A DNA stretch of 64,000 nt, taken from contig NZ_JAENJG010000002.1 of NCBI RefSeq assembly GCF_016597785.1, positions 124,001 through 188,000 on the forward strand. Reading direction: 5' to 3'. The DNA is from Leucobacter sp. L43. GTDB taxonomy: Bacteria; Actinomycetota; Actinomycetes; Actinomycetales; Microbacteriaceae. A program made the translations under genes and the position numbers. The notes beneath the pieces are model-generated. The model was not told the DNA's origin, ran no database searches, and saw only the letters and a program-made list of their open reading frames with translations. Positions 56,777 through 64,000 of the stretch are shown here, in pieces; position 1 is the stretch's first letter, and each line of letters begins with the position of its first letter.

Positions 56777-57880
56777 GTGGACGTGAAACGGGTGAGGGCG
56801 TCGACGGCAGGCCGGGTCGGGAGCTCAGACCGGGCGGACCGCCTCGAGCGGGTGCCGTGGGCGGCGGTCGCCGTGTTCGTGGTGCTGTCGTTCGGTCTCG
56901 CCTGGCTGATCGCGATGCCGCTCTGGCGCATGGGCACCGACGCCGACGCATACACGCTGTGGTTCGGCCTCCTCGCGGCAGCGATGATGTTCACCCCGGC
57001 GATCGCAACCGCGGTGGCGCTCTTCGTGATGCGTGCGCCGCGACGGGAGCGCCTCCGCTTTCTCGGCATGTGGCCCCTGCGCCCGGCGCGCCGGGTCGTC
57101 TGGTTCACGGTCGCAGCACTCGTCGCGCCGCTCATCGTCGTGCTGGCCGCCGTCGGCGTATCGGTGCTGTTCGGCTGGGCGCGCCTCGACCTCGTGAACT
57201 TCTCCGGTTTCCAGGCGACCCTCGACGCGCAGTTCGCCTCGCTCGACGCCGAGACCGCCGAGCTCGCACAGCAGAGCATGCCGCCGCTCGGATGGCTCGT
57301 CGCTCTGCAGGTGCTGCTCGTGCCGATCGGCGGCCTCGCGAACAGCCTGCTGGCGTTCGGGGAGGAGATCGGATGGCGGGGATGGCTGCTCACGGCGCTG
57401 CGTCCGCTCGGCACTTGGCCGGCGATCCTCATCACCGGGGTGATCTGGGGGCTCTGGCACACGCCCCTCATCCTGCTCGGGTACAACTTCGGGCTCACCG
57501 ATTGGCGGGGCGTCGCTCTCATGACCGGAGGCTGCGTGGCGTGGGGCGCGCTGCTCGCCTGGTCGCGACTGCGCAGCGGGTCGGTATGGCCGGCAGTGGT
57601 CGGCCACGGGGCGCTCAACGCCTCTGCCGGCATGATCGTGGTGCTCGCGGCCGCAGATGCGCCGATCAATCCCGCGCTGGCCATGCCGTTGGGGGTATCG
57701 GGGTGGATCGTGATCGCGGTCGTGGTGGCGGTGCTCGTCGCCACGGGGCAGTTCCGCGAGGATCACCAGCCTCCGCTCGCCCCGCGCGCCCGACGAGGAG
57801 GCGGAGTGGGCGGCGCGACCTATGACGCTGCAGGCCCTGAGCGCGTCAACGCGACGATGCGGTCCGAAACGTCGGGGTAG
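56777..57880 (+). CDS. CPBP-family intramembrane metalloprotease
   Basis: 367-residue membrane protein with about eight hydrophobic segments. The CPBP (Rce1/Abi) core is visible: EEIGWRGWLL (Glu-Glu and Arg) and GVIWGLWHTPLILLGY with the catalytic His, plus VVGHGALNA near the end. Members cleave substrates in the membrane or serve in bacteriocin self-immunity. I prefer GTG 56777 (AAGGAG, 6-base spacing) among several candidate GTGs between 56750 and 56783. A TAGGGT -10-like hexamer lies at 56746. The 3' end overlaps the convergent cupin gene by 61 bases. Confidence 0.83.
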   Translation: MDVKRVRASTAGRVGSSDRADRLERVPWAAVAVFVVLSFGLAWLIAMPLWRMGTDADAYTLWFGLLAAAMMFTPAIATAVALFVMRAPRRERLRFLGMWPLRPARRVVWFTVAALVAPLIVVLAAVGVSVLFGWARLDLVNFSGFQATLDAQFASLDAETAELAQQSMPPLGWLVALQVLLVPIGGLANSLLAFGEEIGWRGWLLTALRPLGTWPAILITGVIWGLWHTPLILLGYNFGLTDWRGVALMTGGCVAWGALLAWSRLRSGSVWPAVVGHGALNASAGMIVVLAAADAPINPALAMPLGVSGWIVIAVVVAVLVATGQFREDHQPPLAPRARRGGGVGGATYDAAGPERVNATMRSETSG

Positions 57881-58335
57881 CGCGCGCGCAGCGCGTCGCG
57901 CTCGCCGAGTGCGAATCCGTTCCACGCGAACGGGGGCGACATCGTCGTGCCGACCAGGCTCCACGCTCCGAGCGATGAGGAGCCCTGCATGACACCGGCC
58001 GGCACGACGAGCTGGGGCAGCTGGCCGGCATCCGGGTCAGGGCCCAGCAGCCGCTCCTCGGCGCGGCCGTCGGGGTGCAGGAGGAGTACTCGCAGCGGGT
58101 CGCCGGCGTACCAGTGGTACACCTCGACCGAAGCGAGAGCATGCAGCGCCGAGAAGTCCGGGTCGGCCAGCAGGTAGTAGATCGCGCTCGAGTGGTCGTC
58201 GAGGTGCATGCGGCGGAAGAGGCCGCCCTCGTGCTCGAGCGGTTCGAGCGAGAGGCGCTCGACCCAGCGCGCCGCCTCCTCAGGGAGCGGAGGCGTGTCG
58301 GAGCGGTGCGCGGGGGACGCCGGCGACGCGTTCAC
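57820..58335 (-). CDS. DUF985 cupin-fold protein
   Basis: 171-residue single-domain cupin of the DUF985/Cupin_5 family. The family pattern LEPLEHEGGLFRR, SAIYYLLADPDFSALHAL, VYHWYAGDPLRVLLL and QLVVPAGVMQGSSSLGAWSLVGTTMSPPF is complete, with a His in EVYHWYAGD. Function unknown; cupins often isomerise or dioxygenate small molecules. The GTG start overlaps the stop of the ABC permease gene (GTGA), so it belongs to the mtnA/nucleoside-importer operon. Confidence 0.82.
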   Translation of the reverse strand: MNASPASPAHRSDTPPLPEEAARWVERLSLEPLEHEGGLFRRMHLDDHSSAIYYLLADPDFSALHALASVEVYHWYAGDPLRVLLLHPDGRAEERLLGPDPDAGQLPQLVVPAGVMQGSSSLGAWSLVGTTMSPPFAWNGFALGERDALRARYPDVSDRIVALTRSGPAAS

Positions 58336-59246
58336 GCGAGCGCGGCTTCGCGGGTCTTGCGGAACCGCTTGCTGAGCAGGATGAGCACAATGAGCGTCAC
58401 GACGTACGGGCCGGCGTCGGTCAACTGCTGCGGCAGGCCGAACGACTGCAGGCGGAATCCGATGGCGTCCGCGAAGCCGAAGAGCAGCGCGGCGCCGAGC
58501 ACTCCGACGGGATGGGCGCGGGCCAGCATCACGGCGACCACGGCGATCCATCCGCGACCGGCCGACATGTTCTCGGTGAACTGCACCACATTTCCGAGGG
58601 CGAGCTGCGCTCCGCCGAGCCCGGCGAGCGCGCCGGAGACGATGACGGCACCCAGCTGGTACCGCTGCGGGTCGACGCCCATGGTGGCCGCGGCGAGCGG
58701 GCGTTCACCGACGCCGCGCAGACGGAGGCCGAGGGGGGTGCGGAAGAGCACGATCCAGAGCGTCGGCACCAGCAGCAGCGCGAGGTACCCGAGCGGTGTC
58801 AGCGCGAAGAGCTGGCCGATCCAGGGGATGTCGGCGAGCACGGGGATGCGCCACACGGGAATGCCGACGATGCCCGGATCCTGGAACACGCCCTGCACGT
58901 CGAAGATCGCGACGAGGAGGAAGCTCGTCATGCCGACGGCGAGGATGTTCATGGCGACCGCGAGAACGATCGGGTCGCCCTTGCGGTAGACCGCACCGTA
59001 CCCCAGGATGAGCGAGAACAGCGCCCCGGCGATCATGGCGACGATCACTCCGAGCAGCCAACTGTGCGTGAAGAACGATGCCGCGACACCGGCGAATGCG
59101 CCGACGAGGATCATGCCCTCGAGGCCGATGTTGAAGATGCCGGCCCGTTCGGCGATCATGCCGCCGAGTGCGGCGAGCAGGATCGGGATGAGCGACCGGA
59201 GGACGGACCCGATGAGGTCCTGGTCGAAGAGTTCGAGGACGTTCAT
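58332..59246 (-). CDS. BMP/nucleoside-type ABC transporter permease 2 (YufQ-like)
   Basis: 304-residue membrane protein, about eight to nine helices, branched-chain-permease-like family used with BMP binding proteins. GGMIAERAGIFNIGLEGMILVGA near residues 28-50 is the family hallmark. Its start overlaps the stop of permease 1 (ATGA) and its stop overlaps the cupin start. Confidence 0.9.
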   Translation of the reverse strand: MNVLELFDQDLIGSVLRSLIPILLAALGGMIAERAGIFNIGLEGMILVGAFAGVAASFFTHSWLLGVIVAMIAGALFSLILGYGAVYRKGDPIVLAVAMNILAVGMTSFLLVAIFDVQGVFQDPGIVGIPVWRIPVLADIPWIGQLFALTPLGYLALLLVPTLWIVLFRTPLGLRLRGVGERPLAAATMGVDPQRYQLGAVIVSGALAGLGGAQLALGNVVQFTENMSAGRGWIAVVAVMLARAHPVGVLGAALLFGFADAIGFRLQSFGLPQQLTDAGPYVVTLIVLILLSKRFRKTREAALA

Positions 59247-60469
59247 CGATCGGACTCCTTCGTCTCGGTGCCGGCACCGGGCACCGGAGCATGCGGTTCG
59301 GCGATCGCCGCCTCGTTCAACGGCGGCTCGGCCGTCGGCGGCCCCGAGGATGCTCCGTCAGCGGAGCCGCGTCTGCGGAACCGGGGAAGCGCCACGCGGA
59401 ACGCGAGCAGTACGATGACGAGCGCTTGAATCACGGCGGCGATCTGCGGCGAGAGCCCGAGTTCGCGTCCCATCGCATCGCTGCCGACCATGATCGCCGC
59501 GAAGAACAGACCGGCGATGGCCGTGCCGATGGGCCGGTAGAGGGCCAGCAGCGTGACGAGCAGCGCGGTGAAGGCGTAGTTCGTCTGCACGAAGTACCCC
59601 TCGATGAGCCGGGTGCTCGGGGCCCCGATGATGAGCATGACGCCGAAGAGCCCGGCGAGGCCGCCGGAGAGCGCCATCGTGCGCGTGACGAGCGGGCCCG
59701 GCTTCACGCCTCCGTAGCGCACGAATTCCGCGTTCTGGCCGCTGAGACCCGACTCGAAGCCGAACCGGGTGCGACGATTCACGAAGACGGCGCCCGCGAT
59801 CACGACGATGAGCACGATGATCGACCAGTTGACTCCGGTGAGCACCGCGGTGACCGGGCTCGTGGGCCCGAACGTCGATCGCAGCGTCTCGGCGAAGGAG
59901 GAATCCTTCGGCACGAGCATGCCGAGCTGCACCTCGGGTCGCAGCTGCTGGGTCGCGACGAGGTCCGTGCTCGGGTCGTTCAGCTGGAACCGGATCAGCC
60001 ACGAGGAGAAGTAGCGAGCGGGGTAGTTCAGCAGCAGCGTCGAGAGCAGGATCGGCACCCCGAGCAGATTCTGGAGGAGCGCCGAGATGAGCCCCCACGC
60101 CGCGCCGGTCGCAATCGCGACGATGAAGGCGAGCGGCACGATGAGGATCGCCGGGCCGGGGACGTAGACCGCGACGATGCCGCCGGTCAGCGCCCCCAGG
60201 CCGGCCTGTCCCTCGGTGCCGAGGTTGAGCACTCCGGCACGGAAAGCGACGGCGATCGCGATGCCGATACCGATGATGGGAACGGCGCGCTGGAGCGTGT
60301 TCGCGAGTCCCGAACCGGTGCCGAACGATCCCTGGAGCATCGCGACGTATCCGCTGATCGGATCGACGCCTGCGATGAGCATGAAGCAGGCGCCGATGAG
60401 CAGGGCGAGCACCACCGACACCGGGATGGGGCCTGCGAGCCAGCGACCCGCTGTGCGTGCGGCATTCAT
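59243..60469 (-). CDS. BMP/nucleoside-type ABC transporter permease 1 (YufP-like)
   Basis: 408-residue membrane protein with about eight to ten helices and a charged C-terminal tail. The AFRAGVLNLGTEGQAGLGAL motif is the equivalent of that in permease 2. A large loop (about residues 160-215) lies between central helices. Its start overlaps the ATPase stop (ATGA). The order ATPase, permease 1, permease 2 matches the Bacillus yufOPQ (nup) guanosine importer. Confidence 0.9.
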   Translation of the reverse strand: MNAARTAGRWLAGPIPVSVVLALLIGACFMLIAGVDPISGYVAMLQGSFGTGSGLANTLQRAVPIIGIGIAIAVAFRAGVLNLGTEGQAGLGALTGGIVAVYVPGPAILIVPLAFIVAIATGAAWGLISALLQNLLGVPILLSTLLLNYPARYFSSWLIRFQLNDPSTDLVATQQLRPEVQLGMLVPKDSSFAETLRSTFGPTSPVTAVLTGVNWSIIVLIVVIAGAVFVNRRTRFGFESGLSGQNAEFVRYGGVKPGPLVTRTMALSGGLAGLFGVMLIIGAPSTRLIEGYFVQTNYAFTALLVTLLALYRPIGTAIAGLFFAAIMVGSDAMGRELGLSPQIAAVIQALVIVLLAFRVALPRFRRRGSADGASSGPPTAEPPLNEAAIAEPHAPVPGAGTETKESDR

Positions 60470-62067
60470 CGTGCGGTCCCCTTCTCGGTGACATCAGGGC
60501 GTGGAGCGTCGTCGGTGCGGTCGCGCAGCGCGTCGAACGATCCGGGTCGGTGGCGCTCCTCGGGTGCGTGCCCTGCCATGTAGAGGCCGAGCAGCGCCTC
60601 GCTCGCTTCGGCTTTCGGTACCTCGGCCACGATTCGACCCTCGAACATCACGACGATGCGCGACGAGAGCGACATGATCTCGCTCAGTTCGGCGGAGATC
60701 AGGAGCAGCGCGCCACCCGTGTCGCGGTACTCGCAGAGCTCGCGGTGAATCGATTCGATCGCTCCGATGTCGACGCCGCGCGTCGGCTGCTCGGCGATGA
60801 GCAGCGGAGAGCCGTAGTCGAGCTCGCGAGCGACCACGACCTTCTGGAGGTTGCCGCCGGAGAGCGTGCCGACCCGCGTCGTCGGGCCGGCGATCTTGAC
60901 GCCGAAACGGCTGATCAACCGTTTCGAGTGCTCGAGCATGGCCGATCGCGAGAGCAGGCCTCGCTTCAGGAGGGGGGCGCGCCGATGATGGCCGAGTGCG
61001 AGGTTGTCGATCGCGTCGGCGCCGCCGGCACTGCCGACGGCATGGCGATCCTCCGGGATATAGGCGATTCCGCCGTCGCGACGCTGAGCGATCGACGAGG
61101 CGCTGAGATCGCGTCCCACGACCGACACGGTGCCCTCGTCGGCTTTGCGCATGCCGATGATCGCCTCGGCGAGTTCGACCTGGCCGTTGCCCGCGACGCC
61201 CGCGATGCCGACGACCTCGTTGCGGCGCACGAACACACTGGCATCCGAGACGGCGTCGCGCCCGGCCGACCCCGGCACGGTCAATCCGCGAACATCGAGC
61301 ACCACGTCGCCCGGTGCGTGCGCGGGGGGCGGGGTGGCGAGGTTGACATCGCGACCGGTCATGTGGCGGGTGATCTCATCGGGAGAACTGTCGGCCGTGA
61401 CGAGTTGCGCCACGTTGCGCCCGTCTCGCAGCACGGTGACGCGGTCTGAGATGGCCATGACCTCGCCGAGCTTGTGGGTGATGAGGATGATCGTGCGTCC
61501 ATCGGCTTTGAGCGCCCGGAGCACGTCGAAGAGACGCTCGGTCTCTTGCGGGGTGAGTACCGCGGTCGGCTCGTCGAGAATGAGCACGCGAGCCTCGCGG
61601 TAGAGCGCCTTCACGATCTCGACGCGCTGCAGCACGCCGACCGGCACGGAATCCACTCGCGCCGCGGGGTCGAGCGAGAGGCCGTAGCGCTCGGCGATCT
61701 CCGCAACGGCGCGGTTCGCCTCTGCGCGATCGATGAGCCCGCGCTTCTTCGGCTCGCTGCGGAACACGACGTTCTCCGCGATGGTGAGCGACGGGAAGAG
61801 TTTGAACGACTGGAACACCATGCCGATGCCGGCATCGATGGCGTCAAGGGGTGAGGAGAATTCTCGTCGCTCGCCCCTGATGTAGATCTCGCCCTCATCG
61901 GGCTGATAGACGCCGGCGAGCTGCGACATCAAGATCGACTTGCCCGCCCCGTTCTCGCCCATGAGCGCGTGGATCTCACCGGCTTCGACCTCGAAGTCGA
62001 CGCGATCGTCGGCGAGTACGCCGGGGAAGCGCTTGGTGATCCCGCGCATCGAGACTTCGGCGACCAT
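60466..62067 (-). CDS. Nucleoside-type ABC transporter ATPase with two ABC domains (YufO-like)
   Basis: 533-residue protein. Domain 1 has Walker A GENGAGKSILM (Ile where Thr is usual after the Ser) and Walker B LDEPTAVLT. Domain 2 has the degenerate GVAGNGQVEL typical of the second half of this class, LSGGNLQKVVVAREL signature and IAEQPTRGVD. It powers the two permeases. ATG 62067 sits behind AAAAGGA; the 123-base gap upstream holds a long hairpin. Confidence 0.9.
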   Translation of the reverse strand: MVAEVSMRGITKRFPGVLADDRVDFEVEAGEIHALMGENGAGKSILMSQLAGVYQPDEGEIYIRGERREFSSPLDAIDAGIGMVFQSFKLFPSLTIAENVVFRSEPKKRGLIDRAEANRAVAEIAERYGLSLDPAARVDSVPVGVLQRVEIVKALYREARVLILDEPTAVLTPQETERLFDVLRALKADGRTIILITHKLGEVMAISDRVTVLRDGRNVAQLVTADSSPDEITRHMTGRDVNLATPPPAHAPGDVVLDVRGLTVPGSAGRDAVSDASVFVRRNEVVGIAGVAGNGQVELAEAIIGMRKADEGTVSVVGRDLSASSIAQRRDGGIAYIPEDRHAVGSAGGADAIDNLALGHHRRAPLLKRGLLSRSAMLEHSKRLISRFGVKIAGPTTRVGTLSGGNLQKVVVARELDYGSPLLIAEQPTRGVDIGAIESIHRELCEYRDTGGALLLISAELSEIMSLSSRIVVMFEGRIVAEVPKAEASEALLGLYMAGHAPEERHRPGSFDALRDRTDDAPRPDVTEKGTAR

Positions 62068-62098
62068 CCGTGTTCCTTTTCTTGGTGGTGCATGAAAC

Positions 62099-62182
62099 TC
62101 GCCGGTTGAGCGAGCGCGGGAAGACGAGACCCAGGGTACTGCGAAACGGTCTCGACTTCGGCGCGCTCGGCTCAACCGGCGA
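62099..62182. repeat. 84-base inverted-repeat element (REP-like)
   Basis: Outer arms of about 20 bases, TCGCCGGTTGAGCGAGCGCG (62099-62118) and its complement with one extra G (62161-62182), enclose a second stem GAAGACGAGACC / GGTCTCGACTTC. It starts 9 bases after the binding-protein stop and lies before the ATPase gene. GGTTGAGCGAGCG / CTCAACC elements of this kind look like a dispersed actinobacterial repeat family. Confidence 0.75.
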
Positions 62183-62190
62183 TCCGGGGG

Positions 62191-63243
62191 TTATGCGAGC
62201 GGGTCGGTGACCTTGATCTTGCCCGAGACGATGTCGTCGCGCGCCTGGGTCACCTCATCGAGCACATCCTGGTGCTCCATGATCGTGCACTGCGAATCAG
62301 CGGCATCCTCGGTGAGGCTGACGATGGTCATGCCCTCCTCCTTGAGGCCGAAGGAGCTCGTCGCATCCTTCGAGCTCTTACCGTCCATGATCTCGCCGAC
62401 GACGGTCTCCACGACGCGGTTGACCGACTTCACCGTGCCGTCGACGACCGACCCGGGTGCGATCGGGCACTGGTTCGCGTCGACGCCGTAGGCGGAGAAG
62501 CCCTTTTCAGCTGCGGCCTCCATGATGCCGCCGTTCGAGGCAGCGCCGACGGCGAAGACCTCGTCCACGCCGCTCGCTGCGAACGCGAGGGCCTGCTCCT
62601 TGCCGCGCGCCGGATCGGCGAACGGGTTGTCGCCGCCGATGACCTGCGGAGCCACCGTGTCGACATCCTCGTTCACGCTCTTGGCGCCTTCGGCGAAGCC
62701 GTCGGAGTACTTCTTCAGCAGTTCGTTGTCGACCGAGATGACCGAGCCGACCTTGTTCGCCTCGGTGAGGAGCCCGGCTTCCATGCCGAGCAGGTACGAC
62801 GGCTCCTGCTCGCGGAACGTCGCCTGGTAGAGGTTGTCGGGGGCGCCCTCGACGAACGTGTCGATGAGCATGAAGTTCTGCTGCGGGTTCTGCTCGGCGA
62901 GCTCCTTGGCGACATCGCCGAACTGGAAGCCGAGCATCACGACGACCTCGGGAGCTTCGGCGATCGCGGCTTCCAGGTTGGAACGGCGCGTCGCATCGTC
63001 CTTCGATTCGAAGGTCTTCGCGGTGCCCTCGAAGGTCTCGGCGACCGATTCGATGCCGACCTTGCCCGACTTCAAGAACTCGTTCTGGCCGATCGGATCG
63101 CTCGTGATGTAGATGAAGCTGGGGCCGTCGCTGGCCGCCTCATCCGAGGTGCCGCCGCCGCCGGAGCAGGACGTGAGCAGCAGTGCAGCGGATGCCGCGC
63201 CTGCGACGAGAGCCGCGCGAACGCGACGCTGGGTGAAGAACAT
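62191..63243 (-). CDS. BMP-family substrate-binding lipoprotein (BmpA/YufN-like)
   Basis: 350-residue lipoprotein; signal with lipobox LLTSC (Cys26), then a Gly/Ser spacer and the BMP domain. Nucleoside-binding relatives (PnrA, YufN) share the layout with NVxYQATFREQEPSYLLGMEAG-like segment and VFAVGAASNGGIMEAA and YGVDANQCP. Expected ligand is a purine nucleoside or analogue. It follows mtnA after 35 bases; the hairpin behind it may favour its higher expression. Confidence 0.88.
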   Translation of the reverse strand: MFFTQRRVRAALVAGAASAALLLTSCSGGGGTSDEAASDGPSFIYITSDPIGQNEFLKSGKVGIESVAETFEGTAKTFESKDDATRRSNLEAAIAEAPEVVVMLGFQFGDVAKELAEQNPQQNFMLIDTFVEGAPDNLYQATFREQEPSYLLGMEAGLLTEANKVGSVISVDNELLKKYSDGFAEGAKSVNEDVDTVAPQVIGGDNPFADPARGKEQALAFAASGVDEVFAVGAASNGGIMEAAAEKGFSAYGVDANQCPIAPGSVVDGTVKSVNRVVETVVGEIMDGKSSKDATSSFGLKEEGMTIVSLTEDAADSQCTIMEHQDVLDEVTQARDDIVSGKIKVTDPLA

Positions 63244-63278
63244 GGGTGTTCCTTTCGAACGGGAGGGTTGGGGTGAGC

Positions 63279-64000
<722 letters not shown>

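Overview
The window is a 64 kb piece of a high-GC actinobacterial chromosome, densely packed with short intergenic gaps and many ATGA/GTGA start-stop overlaps. Gene content and order fit the family Microbacteriaceae; a Leucobacter-like organism is my best guess, but that is inference from style and synteny, not a database match. I see no rRNA, tRNA, CRISPR array, phage or insertion sequence, and no gene-free stretch over 300 bases. The longest gaps are 237 bases (16628-16864) and 204 bases (19001-19204).

Left part (1-19000): the end of an amino-acid permease, an NYN-LOTUS RNase-like protein, a flavin monooxygenase-like enzyme, and a divergent azoreductase/HxlR pair. Then comes a catabolic regulon: a beta-decarboxylating dehydrogenase with an exporter, an aldehyde dehydrogenase with a short-chain dehydrogenase, an amidase, a complete Dpp/Opp-type ABC importer and a GntR/FCD regulator. 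Nearly identical operator-like sequences (7387-7397 and 16780-16790) lie in the two divergent promoter regions and tie the set together. An MFS exporter lies beside a divergent Lrp-type regulator.

19205-25861: the Lrp/AsnC regulator is followed by a translationally coupled trio (adenylate-forming ligase, ketosynthase, acyl-CoA dehydrogenase-like protein) with no carrier protein in sight. Next are an OhrR-like MarR regulator and a secreted coiled-coil M23 peptidase.

25955-51235: a conserved actinobacterial housekeeping block, ppa, tilS, hpt, ftsH, folE, a fused folP-folB, folK, a DUF3180 protein, two bacterial PH-domain proteins, a DUF2520 protein, lysS and clpC. The order matches the Mycobacterium tuberculosis ppa-to-clpC1 region as I remember it, but panC, panD and coaX are absent between the DUF2520 gene and lysS. 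About 10 kb separates lysS from clpC. That interval holds a cardiolipin synthase, a YbjQ protein, an operon joining a RpiR regulator, three different phosphatase families and an ABC importer (40448-47532), and an XRE/DUF2975 pair. The phosphatase-importer operon is my main candidate for an undescribed system, probably uptake and dephosphorylation of a phosphorylated compound.

Right part (51343-64000): a short N-acetylglutamate synthase-like GNAT, a membrane-anchored extracellular protein, a PucR regulator divergent from a CaiB-type CoA transferase and a glutaryl-CoA dehydrogenase-like enzyme (probable glutarate use), and a CPBP protease. Last is a minus-strand operon of mtnA, a BMP-type nucleoside ABC importer and a DUF985 cupin, which suggests import and salvage of a methylthio-nucleoside or related compound.

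Several genes start exactly 7 bases after a TANNNT -10 element, so leaderless transcripts look common here.
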